64,000 nucleotides of DNA, taken from Portunus trituberculatus. Taxonomy: Eukaryota > Arthropoda > Malacostraca > Decapoda > Portunidae. The stretch spans positions 16,372,684 through 16,436,683 of the forward strand of contig NC_059268.1 in NCBI RefSeq assembly GCF_017591435.1. The letters are read 5' to 3'. Shown here piece after piece: positions 51,104-64,000 of the stretch (position 1 is the first letter of the stretch; each line of letters opens with the position of its first letter). Position numbers and translations under genes: made by a program. Below the pieces are notes generated by a model. It did not search any database, was not told the DNA's origin, and saw only the letters and a program-made list of their open reading frames with translations.

Positions 51104-51529
51104 ATCTACGTGTATATTGCATGTAGGTTAGCGGAGGACTATTTACGTGAACTAGCTCCTTTGTTTATGAATTAACGTCTTGTAAAGTTTAGGCTCGAGA
51201 AACTGCCCGCTGCTCTCCTCGGTCTCCTTAAGTAGTGTAAAATTATACGGGGGAAAACAAATCAGTTACGTTTTTTGTGTCTCAACCACTTCCGGGATTT
51301 TTTTAAATGTTCAAAGGGAATGTTTTTTTTTCAGCTGTTGTGTTGTGGGCGTATTCCTGAACTTTCCGGTGTCTCGTTTTAACAGTTGTCGTGGTTCTCA
51401 GAGGTGTTTTCATGGTTTTAGCTATGGGTCAAAGGTCTATGCATCTGCAATTAGTAACACGCCCCTGAGAATTCAACCAATTATCTTTACAGCCTTTAAA
51501 AAAATATTCGTTATTGGGGAACAATGCAT

Positions 51530-51727
51530 TTGACTCCTTTAGAACCATGACATGTCTTTATATTTGTTCTGGTTACTATTAGGCAATTTTATACAGGTTC
51601 AGAAACTCATGTAGGGATTAAATTAGTGAAGATTCTGACCTCCACAGAACCTTGCTAGTGCAAATACAATCGTCTAATCACACTCAAAACTCATGGTAAA
51701 AATGCGTCCCAGCATTAAAGGGATTAC
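51530..51727 (+). mobile_element. piggyBac-like MITE, diverged
   Basis: TTGA|CTCCTTTAGAACCATGACAT to CAGCATTAAAGGGA|TTAC. Both target sites have mutated, and the GGCCATTAATCTT part is deleted. Confidence 0.78.
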
Positions 51728-51803
51728 GAATACTGTTTCATATAGGAGCCAGGCGTGGCACAATAAATCCAGCCTTAATGAGCCCTCAGGGATATAGAAC
51801 ATT

Positions 51804-52100
51804 TGTTTTTGTTTTTTTCATTTTACGTTATGGCCTATAGCTTCCATCCATTAGTGGCACAGGCAATTTCATTTATAGTGGTACCTATATTAGGGCTCAT
51901 ATCACCACTCAAGCGCATCTTTGGTGTAAGGCAATTACATCTCCACCTAGAACCTGGGTATCATGGTGACATGTAAGTCATTTTAAACCACTCGACAGAT
52001 GACGAAGTTTCAAGACGGTACGTGGTGGGATTCGAATCAACGCACGGACGTCTGCCCGGTCTCACGCACACCACCTTATCCACTACGCCACCGCCTCCCT
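51804..52100 (-). mobile_element. SINE B copy 2 (tRNA-derived)
   Basis: Same head, body and tail as the other two family members. The B-box complement is at about 52029-52039 and the head ends at GGAGGCGGTGGCG (minus strand). Substitutions relative to 60365-60682 are scattered, indicating an older insertion. Confidence 0.82.
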
Positions 52101-53367
<1,267 letters not shown>

Positions 53368-53703
53368 GGTTTTAATCAAGGCCCACGACTGCTACCTGAA
53401 GCCACTTGGGGATCATCTTCACGGCCCGTCTGTCTGCCTTCCCCGTCAATACATTCTTGGAAACACACGTACAAGTCAAGCGAGAATAAGTGATCGTCGC
53501 TCATAAAGGCAGTGCACAGGTCAAGCTCGCTATTGCCTGAAGGAAACGTGATTTGTAAAGTAACAGTAACGTATATGTGAATGCTGTTGTTAGACTTCCA
53601 AGTGCCTGAGTGAATTAAGTGTATGGATAATGCATACGATATTGTAAGTTCAGAGTAGGGAAGTTTAAGAGAATTTGGAAAGTTTGGGTGTCGTGGTTAA
53701 TCC

Positions 53704-53708
<5 letters not shown>

Positions 53709-53754
<46 letters not shown>
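53709..53754. repeat. (GA)23 microsatellite
   Basis: Pure GA tract. Confidence 0.95.
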
Positions 53755-53755
<1 letters not shown>

Positions 53756-54614
53756 CTTTGTGTGTTGTGTGTTAGTGGGTGGGTGTATGACTGGATGAAT
53801 GTGTGTGCAGTGTTGGTGGGAGCGGACTGTGTGGGTGTATGTGACGGTAAAACACCACCACCACCACCACCACTAACAACAACAACATTAATCTTTCAAC
53901 CTCTATATCGACGTGAGATCAAATACAGTTCACAATTACTTAATACAAAACTTCCTCCTCTTCGTTGTGATCAGAGAGTTTCCACGTGTGCTGTTGTGAG
54001 TGAGAGGTGTGGCGGGGTGAGAGGTGAGGTGACAGTGGCAGGTGTCATATCCATTGTGCGTCACTCTTCTCTATAGGCACGAGGGTTTTTAGATCACACA
54101 CTCTGCAGGGAATCTCGTTATACTGAACAAACACTCCCTTATCCTCACGATCTTGTATTTATCCTTTTCTCCTCAGTTTCCTGCTAGAGCGTCGCATTCC
54201 TCCTAATCCTTCCTCTTCCTTCCTCTCCTTTTCCTCATCCGCCACGCTCCTGCTTATCACGCCAGGCAAGGAAGGCGGCGCCGATCCACTGATTCATCAC
54301 CTGTGTATAATTAATGAGACAAAAGCTAACACACAACACTGGCTGCCGGCACACGTGAATGCGGGATGGAATACATAGTAAATTAAGCGCCATGGATGGA
54401 GGACAGGAACTCACTCTTTCTCTCTCCCCTCTTTCCTTCGTCCCGCGAGGAATTTACATGTATTAGTAATGGAGGAGGGGAGTTTGGGAAGTTCACCACA
54501 TTTGCTTTTATAAATGTTAATGTCTCTTGTTAGGTAAACACACACTTTCTTTCATGTTCACAACAGCCAATATTTGAATTCAGTTTGAATAATATTGTGC
54601 ATGGAACAAATACA
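53755..54614. other. No gene recognised
   Basis: GC-richer unique sequence with a short (CAC)n(AAC)n run at 53853-53885. A 104-codon plus frame at 53762-54076 runs through that triplet run and is unconvincing. Confidence 0.45.
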
Positions 54615-54825
54615 AAGATCCACCTGCCTATGACTTAAACTCTTTCAAAAGAGGAGTGTCAAGACACCTCTTACGTTAACTGGACCCTCCTTTTAGATTT
54701 TTTTGTTTTTTCTCTTTCTCCTACTTTCCTCTTAACAGGGCCTGGCAACCATAGGATTTTTTTTTTCCAACACTTTGTTTTCCCTTGGCCAGTGCCCTTG
54801 TAATGTAAAAAAAAAAAAAAAAAAA
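54615..54825 (+). mobile_element. LINE 3' end fragment
   Basis: The frame encodes PAYDLNSFKRGVSRHLLR then a stop, matching the C-termini of the other copies. The 3' UTR contains CCCTTGGCCAGTGCCC and ends in a ~19-nt poly(A) run at about 54807-54825. Confidence 0.72.
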
Positions 54826-54970
54826 TATTTTCATTATGTTTGACCCTCTCCACCCTTGTTTTGAAAATTTTGCCTCGGAAATGTAACGTATTCTTGCTCT
54901 AATGCAACTATATTAATTTCATGCAATTAGAATTATACCTTCGTTACATATCAGTGAAAGAAACTGTTTT

Positions 54971-55141
<171 letters not shown>

Positions 55142-55762
55142 TCTCTTCATTTTTGTCGTTTACAATTTAATTATTGTAGCCAATTAACACAACTTGCTTT
55201 GATATGAATGACTTTTGAAATGGAGTTGTTATGTATCAGTCAAAGAAGCACCAAGTTATGTTTTCATCAAGTCAAACATTCACTCACAGATACAATTAAG
55301 TTTGGAAGGGATGCCAGGTTATACAAAATTCTTCAATTCAGTTAGTTACCTCATTTCCTCTGACAACTTTACCTTCTAATACATTTCTCACCATGTCAAA
55401 TTTTGCATTGTCAAGGGAAGTAAGTTGGGAATAGGTGTGGAGATGAAGCAAGGAACTTGAAATAACGTGAGACGAAGAGAGAAGCGGAAAACAAGTGCTG
55501 ATTGGTTTTGCATTATTCCTACACGCCTTCCGGGGAACATGTCACACACACACTTATGTTCTTATGTTCTTATGGTGAAGCCCACGGCCAGGCACGCACC
55601 CTCACTGCCACCACTCAAATCCCGATACTTTATTCACAGCACAGGAACGCAATGAGTGATGAACAGTTTCCTTACAATACTTGAAAAGGTTTTGTCCAGC
55701 AGAGAGGCGAGACAAGAACACATTTTCTACCTTCATCTTTGCCACATTTTGATAATGGTGAC

Positions 55763-55765
<3 letters not shown>

Positions 55766-55800
<35 letters not shown>

Positions 55801-55981
55801 GGATAAGCTTTCTAGAGCAAAATTCTTCTCATATTAGAAGAGTTTTGGTGAACAGACAACCTTCTATAAGCAAGAAGCGTTATTTGAACTGTAGTTATCT
55901 TTATGAACCTAAATAACTACGTGTCATTTTATGTGTACCTTGTTAATTCCATGAGAGGCAATCGTGACCCTAAAGTGTGTG

Positions 55982-56019
<38 letters not shown>

Positions 56020-56151
56020 AAAAAAGTAACACGAGTCTCGTTTTCTTGAGTAAACCTTAACGTAATCTCTCTCCAGCGGCCATTACATCTACGATCCCAT
56101 TACCTCTGCCATCACCACCACCACCACCACCACCACCACCACCACCACCAC
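55766..56151. repeat. (GA)n, (GA)n, (CCA)n
   Basis: GA at 55766-55797 and 55986-56014; CCA at 56113-56151. Confidence 0.93.
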
Positions 56152-56559
56152 CTTACCGCATCCATTTCCTTCCTAAGCACCGTCCTCAACCAGACCGATA
56201 ATGCCAGCCGGAGGAGCGCGGAGCAGTTTTTCTCAATAATATAAGTCGACATAACTCTCAAGGTTGGTGGAAGTTAATGAAGACGAGTGCTAATTGCATT
56301 TCTCCGTCTGACCCTCGAGGACGGCGCCTTTCTCAAATTGGATCAGAAACTTTGGCTTCTGCCCGGAGCGGAATTTATCAATCATAAGCGTGGAAGTCCA
56401 GATGGCTTGGCAGTTCTTCATAACTTTTTCTAAGCAAGGGCAAGGAGGGCCGCGATTGGGTCCTTGGTGAGCTGTCTACTAGTGTTCATATATTTTTTTC
56501 TCTGCCATGATCTGTCTACTGGTGAAGAGACTGTGGTGAGTTAGTGCGATTTCAAAGGT

Positions 56560-56760
56560 GTTTTTTAAGGATTTTTTTTTAAGTTAGGTTAGGTTAAGAT
56601 TTTTTTTTTTTATAAGAATTTTTTCAAGGTATTTTCAAAGATTTTTTTCAAGGAATTTTTCAAGGATTTTTTCAAGGAATCTTATAAAAATGTTCAAAGA
56701 TTTTTTCAAGGATTTTTCCAAGGATTTTCAAGGATTTTTTCATGGTCACAGTCTTTCAAA
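56560..56760. repeat. TTTTTCAAGGA minisatellite
   Basis: About ten imperfect units of TTTTTTCAAGGAATTTTTCA type, 11-18 bp each, preceded by an AGGTTAGGTTAAG motif. Confidence 0.75.
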
Positions 56761-56880
56761 AGGGAGATTTCAAGACACTTATCCTTTAATTTCAAACGAC
56801 TCCTTTTGACTTTGGACCGACACGTCAATGGGCATTTTTCTTATAGTTTTGGTGCCTTTCATACATGAAAAAATAATATT
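56745..56880 (+). mobile_element. LINE 3' end fragment, diverged
   Basis: A frame reads SFKREISRHLSFNFKR, related to the C-terminus of the other LINE fragments. The 3' UTR is diverged and lacks the GGCCAG motif. It adjoins the TTTTTCAAGGA minisatellite. Confidence 0.5.
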
Positions 56881-57177
56881 CTCTCATGTGGGCTGCCCTC
56901 GTTAGGTGTTGACAGAGCCCTTCAACTCTAACAGGCTTGGTCTTCTGCGCCTTCCTCAGTCACACCCTGCTTTCCACACAGTCAAGAGGAAAACACACTC
57001 GTAACGAACCTACTAATCACCTTTCTGTCTTTGAAAACAACACTAATGAGAGAGCACTGAGTTTCTGAAATATGGGTCAAGAATGTGTGTTCTCAAGTCT
57101 CGTAATTTATGTCACCTCAAGGAGTCAATCAGGAAAGCAGATTGTTGGGAAGACTTAAAGATTGCCAAGCCGTCTCT

Positions 57178-57435
57178 CTCTTTTTTTTTATGCACGAAGG
57201 GAAGCTGGCCAAGGGAAACAAAAAATATATAGCAAAAAGGGCCCACTTCATTGGCAGTTCCCTAAAACATTAGTAGAATTAGCCAGAAGTTTAGGACAAA
57301 TGTCTTGCAACCTCCCTCAAGAAATGAAGTCGTAGGAAAATGAAAATACAGAAGCAGGCAGGGAGTTCCAGAGTTTACCAGAGAAATGTGTGAACGATTG
57401 AGAGTACTTTATTACTTCACTTCTTGAACTGTACG
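57178..57435 (-). mobile_element. LINE 3' end fragment, uninterrupted
   Basis: The minus strand encodes YSQSFTHFSGKLWNSLPASV, then a premature stop or frameshift before the KREVSRHL-equivalent region. The 3' UTR has CCCTTGGCCAGCTTCCCTTC and ends CATAAAAAAAAA. It serves as the empty-site reference for the SINE insertion at 44119. Confidence 0.75.
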
Positions 57436-57894
57436 AATATAGCTACGGTTATAGACTCATTAGACGCACGTCCTTTCCTCAAAGATTTATGGGGGAGAAA
57501 AAAAATTGTTTCTTCATTACTTCTTCATCACTACCACCTTCACCATCACCAAGTATCTTTCATTTTAGAACAAAAGCTCGCCTCAGTCCAGTTATCTATC
57601 CTGGATTCCCGTGAGTCGGTGTACGCCTCACCCTTACTTTAGGCTGGTCGATAAGCGGGAGGACATTGTGGAAACCCGGATGTCTCGGCTGTCCTGTGTG
57701 CTTGTGTGTGGGTAAAGGAAGTCATCTGCCAGGAACCCTTTCGCCGCCCGCAGCTGTATCGAGCGCCTCTTTCTTTATTTACCTTTCCTGTACCACGACG
57801 AGAAAATTGATAAAAGTAGAAATAGTGAGACGTGTGAGGCAGTACACAGTTTATCAGTACGTACTTTCTGTTACTTTTTATCCTTTGACACTTC

Positions 57895-57899
<5 letters not shown>

Positions 57900-57960
<61 letters not shown>

Positions 57961-58162
57961 CAGTTTCCCGCGTGTGTTGTCAAGGTTAACATGAGTGGGA
58001 GTGTGGAGACGATAACGATCTTATAATTTGCCCCGAGCGGTGAGTGGCAATGAGTAACAGCTTGGATTACACTTGACCTCTTCTCGTACCCTTGAAAGAC
58101 GTTCCCTGCCAGCTGTTGAGGTGCTTACAGCTCACCTAACTTCTGCCACGTGGCGCCAGTCA

Positions 58163-58211
<49 letters not shown>
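57900..58211. repeat. (CT)29 and (CA)23
   Basis: CT at 57900-57958; CA at 58165-58211. Confidence 0.95.
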
Positions 58212-58213
<2 letters not shown>

Positions 58214-58539
58214 CCCAGACAAACATCATGAAGAAGAAAGGAAGAAAACACAAAGGGAAAAAGATATGAAGGCTTGGAATTTCAGCTCAGAATGAAGCCT
58301 GGACAGAAGGAAATATTAAAAACCCAATTCTCCTTTTCCTCCAAGAGCAGTACACCAGAAAGGAGACGATTGTAGAATTTCACCGCCGCCTCTGGATCTC
58401 GCCACTGGCACGTATGAGAACAAACATTACAGGCTATACAGGATGTTTGGCTAGGTTTGGTTGGTTTTCGTCCCTCTGGCTGCGGCAGGAAGGTGGAACG
58501 CTCATGAAATAAAAGAGACCGTGAGGAGTCATGGAGAAA

Positions 58540-59215
<676 letters not shown>

Positions 59216-59433
59216 CAGCTCACTCCTAATTGAGGAAACACCGCCGCTCTTTTCCTCTTCTCTTCTCATCTCATCTGCTTTCCATTTATTACCAGGTTCC
59301 TTTTTTTCTTTTCCGTATCCTCTGCTTTTCTTATCTTTTAATTCCTCTTCCGGGTTCTCTCTCTATTAACCCAATCTTCGTCTTATCAAACACGTCTTAT
59401 TTCTCTTTCTCGTTTTTTTCCAACGTGTGATCT

Positions 59434-59636
59434 TTAACCCCTTCAACACTGGGACACATTTTTACCTTGAGATTTGTGTGTGATTAGACCATTTCATTGG
59501 CATTAGGAAAAGTCTTTGGAGGTCAGAAGATTAATGGCTACAGTCTTCACTATTTTAATCCCCACATGAGTTTCTGCAGCTGTATAAAATCAGCAAATAG
59601 TAGGCAGAATGAATATGGAAATGCGTCATGGTATTG
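59434..59636 (-). mobile_element. piggyBac-like MITE, right end lost
   Basis: TTAA|CCCCTTCAACACTGGGACAC start. Runs to ATGCGTCATGGTATTGG and then diverges without a closing TTAA. Confidence 0.82.
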
Positions 59637-60139
59637 GTGTGTGTGAAGGAGGAACTGCATTTGTTCTCAAGGAAGATCTGAAACCATGTTAATCAGAATG
59701 GCACAAGAAATATCTGTGTGAAAAAATTAAGAGATCTTTCCTCCTATTTACTTTAAACTTACTTTCTGATGTTCCACTTGTGCCTCTTTCCGTAAACTTT
59801 CTACATTTCACGCACACTGCATCTCAACTCCCCCTGCACGTGACCACACCACCGCAGTCTTGCTCTCAACCTGTCCTCCCAAAGCTTCTTTCCACGAACT
59901 TCACTCACAAATAAAAATCTGGCTTTGACGTACACTCCTTTCCTCCGTAAGGTATGGAAATGACATCCCGCTTCATATACGAGATTCTTTTCTTCAGAAG
60001 TTATGTCAAAATTTTATATGCGAGAGTGTGAGACGAACATTCCATAAGTCGAGTTCGTGGAGTGAAATAGTTACCTCTGCTAACTTCCCATATGTGGCGC
60101 TTGCCTCTGTAAAGTACTTTCAATTCCTACTCCAAAGAA

Positions 60140-60215
60140 AAACTGGAGAGACCATTTCAAGTGGGCCTTTTTTTCTTTTTTTTTTTTTTCATCTTCGCTG
60201 GTTTTCTCTTTGCAT
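60140..60215 (+). mobile_element. LINE 3' UTR stub
   Basis: TTTCAAGTGGGCCTTTTTTTC followed by a T tract, CGCTGGTTTTCTCTTTGCAT and an A-rich end matches the LINE 3' UTR architecture. The 81-codon frame crossing it is not convincing as a gene. Confidence 0.4.
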
Positions 60216-60364
60216 GAGAAAAGATATATACAACTTGCGTCTTGGCAATGGAAGGTTAGCGTCACCGGCTTGAGATTTCTCTCCACATCGAATTCTGCTT
60301 TCGTTTTTTTTAGAACTGATAGTCGAAATTCACACTAATGATCTTTTATCCACCGTCCTAGATA

Positions 60365-60682
60365 GGGAGGCGGTGGCGAAGCGGATAAGGTGGGATCAGG
60401 CAGGCGTCCACGCGTAGGTTCGAATCCCACCACATATCACCTTGAAGCTATGCCATTTGTCGAGTGGTTTGAAGTTACTTACATGTCACCATGATACCCA
60501 GGTTCTAGGCGATTACACCAAAGATGCGCTTGGTTGGTGATATGGTCCCTAATATGGGTACCACTATAAGTAAAATTGCCTGCGCCACGAATGGCCGGAA
60601 GCTTAACATCGCTTCCCACGTATACTCTTCAAGTATGCCTTCAGGTGCTATAGGCCATAACAAAAAATAAATAAAAATAAAG
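60365..60682 (+). mobile_element. SINE B copy 3 (tRNA-derived)
   Basis: This is the clearest copy of the family. The head reads GGGAGGCGGTGGCGAAGCGG, with an A-box near 60374-60384 and a B-box GGTTCGAATCC at 60417-60427. A ~200-bp unrelated body follows, then an A-rich (AAATAAATAAAAATAAA) tail. Transcription would be by RNA polymerase III from the internal boxes. A MITE begins 12 bp after the tail. Confidence 0.87.
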
Positions 60683-60693
60683 ATACACATGAC

Positions 60694-60900
60694 TTAATCC
60701 CTTCAGTACTGGGATACATTTTTACCTTAAGATTTGGGTGCGATTAAACCATTGACATAAGGAAGGGCATATGGAGGTCAGGAGATTAATAGCCAGAGTT
60801 TTCACTATTTAATACCCCATATAGATTTCTGAAGCTGTATAAAATCACCAAATATTAGCAGAATGAATATGGAAACACGTCATGGTACTGAAGGGGTTAA
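60694..60900 (-). mobile_element. piggyBac-like MITE
   Basis: TTAA|TCCCTTCAGTACTGGGATAC to CATGGTACTGAAGGGG|TTAA. Both target sites and both inverted ends are well preserved. Confidence 0.88.
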
Positions 60901-61248
60901 ATAAAACTGGTGAGACGCAACAATGGTGACCTGATGTACTGAGTTAGGTTCCTTACCGGAGTTGTTTTTTGTGTACATGTATCAATACCCTTAATCCTTC
61001 ACCCGGTCTCAATGTCACTTGTCCCTTCATATGATCAACCCTGGACAATTTCACCAACAATATGACCGGAGTATAAAATTTTTGCATCACACGATCAAGT
61101 CCTTTCTTCTCAATGGTATGGTTAGAGTTAAGAATCTAGCAATGTCATTCATACTTCTGCTGTCCGCCTTGCTCTCTCTGATTTGTTGACAGTCTCATTA
61201 CAAAGCCTGACGTTAAATGGACTCTCAGCAGGTCAGAGAACATTTGAC

Positions 61249-61450
61249 CATTTTCTGAAACACTTCCCTGCTACATTCAAAAGGCTCTACCTGAAGTGAC
61301 ACGAGCTTTGAAAGGGGTTTTTATGGCTCTAGTGACAGATTGGCAAGTTTTTTATGTCGTTGTCAGGAGAATTACTCTTGAGAAGCCTGTCAGTCATCTT
61401 TATGGCCTTGAAAAATAGTCGGGGTAAGAGAGAACGCGTTTTTTAATAGC
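61249..61450 (+). mobile_element. Diverged relative of the ~211-bp inverted-repeat element
   Basis: Shows CATTTTCTGAAACACTT at the left and GTCAGTCATCTTTATGGCC, then AGAGAGAACGCGTTTTTTAA at the right. The order and spacing match 28414-28624. A shorter possible fragment occurs at about 57010-57080. Confidence 0.5.
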
Positions 61451-61562
61451 GGCTGAAAATGAAGGAAAATTCTAATGGCAGTGGAAGGGAATGGAGTGGA
61501 AGGGAAAGGAGGATGGACTTTTGTTTCACTTTTAACAGCCAGCACTATTACGACCACCATTG

Positions 61563-61563
<1 letters not shown>

Positions 61564-61652
<89 letters not shown>

Positions 61653-61831
61653 TTGCTACTACTACCACTACTACCTACACCACTACTACTACTGCACTAC
61701 TACTGTGCTACCACCTGCTACACCACCAACACCACAACACCACTGCAACAACAACCACCACAACCACACAACAACAACAACAACAACAACAACAACTACT
61801 ACTATTACTACTACTAATAATAATAATAGTG

Positions 61832-61871
<40 letters not shown>

Positions 61872-62044
61872 TAATAATAATACTGCTACCACTATTACTA
61901 CTACTACTGCTGCTACTATTGTTGTTGCTGCTGCTGTTACATCAACACTACCCATAATAACATCCCACCACTGCCACCAAAGAACACAATACATAAATCT
62001 ACCACCATTATTACTACAACCACCACCACCACCACCACCACCAC
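61564..62044. repeat. (CTA)n, (CAA)n, (AAT)n, (ACC)n trinucleotide region
   Basis: CTA at 61564-61652, mixed triplets, CAA at about 61768-61795, AAT at 61814-61880, ACC at 62018-62044. Frames are open for long distances because every triplet tract avoids stops in most frames. Confidence 0.95.
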
Positions 62045-62320
62045 CTGTCACATTCAATCACTCAACAATTCTGTCCTTCACTTCAAGCAAATTTCATTCA
62101 TAAAATGGGCTGCTAGTGGTGCTGTGTTATTTCTATGAATGTTTCCTACTGTTCCCTTCCCTCCTTCACCACTTCTAGCTATGGCTGTACGTAGGGAACA
62201 GAATTTTATGGAATTGTATGAAGATAAGTAAAAGCTTTCACGCTCCCCCTTGGCAGAGAGGCTTTCTATGGCGCCCTCGTCTCTTTCTGTAGCAACTCAC
62301 TTGGGTTTGTGGAGACTAGT

Positions 62321-62323
62321 GAG

Positions 62324-62416
<93 letters not shown>
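62321..62416. repeat. (GATA)n(GA)n
   Basis: GATA at about 62326-62353, then GA to 62416, 55 bp before the giant CT tract. Confidence 0.95.
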
Positions 62417-62468
62417 AAACAGAAACAGATCATTGGCAATCATTTTTTTCTATTCTTGTGTTCAAAGC

Positions 62469-64000
<1,532 letters not shown>

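Noticed and set aside
60365..60440. Functional tRNA gene
   Set aside because: Same reasoning: shared body and tail at three loci, and no clean acceptor stem was visible.

Overview
This window looks like intergenic and intronic DNA from a large, repeat-rich animal genome, most likely a decapod crustacean and perhaps a crab. Three things point that way: one clear arthropod-type neuropeptide F receptor exon, an extreme load of long CT/GA, GT/CA and trinucleotide microsatellites, and several families of small transposons and tRNA-derived SINEs. Species cannot be fixed from sequence alone. There are no operons, CRISPR arrays or bacterial features.

The only convincing host coding sequence is on the minus strand at 36441-36950. 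It is the first coding exon of a neuropeptide F/Y-like GPCR, running from the start ATG through TM1-TM3 to the DRY motif and ending at a splice donor. No later exon was recognised in the 36 kb downstream on that strand, so the next intron is either very long or its exons were missed. A duplicated block lies just upstream of the start codon.

Almost everything else is repeats. (1) A ~200-bp piggyBac-like MITE family (TTAA target sites, inverted ends reading CCCCTTCAGTAC) is present in more than 20 copies, some in tandem, inverted or composite arrangements. (2) A deleted PIF/Harbinger element at 1906-2769 has perfect 20-bp inverted repeats, a TAA target duplication and a frameshifted transposase remnant. 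(3) Two tRNA-derived SINE families (A, five copies; B, three copies) are present with other tRNA-like fragments. (4) 5'-truncated LINE 3' ends carry a recognisable C-terminal peptide. (5) A ~211-bp inverted-repeat element forms an inverted pair at 28414-29114, with a MITE nested in one arm. (6) Several 60-300 bp tandem arrays occur, for example at 3357-3957, 32161-32710, 35021-35720 and 47990-48690.

Microsatellites make up roughly a tenth of the window by hand estimate. The largest is about 1.07 kb of uninterrupted CT at 62472-63541. Layout: 1-9 kb, microsatellite-dense with the Harbinger element and a 299-bp duplication; 9-31 kb, MITE-rich; 31-36 kb, tandem arrays; 36.4-37.3 kb, receptor exon and upstream region; 40-61 kb, mixed SINE/LINE/MITE; 61-64 kb, trinucleotide tracts and the giant CT array. 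Most long reading frames here are microsatellite translations, not genes.
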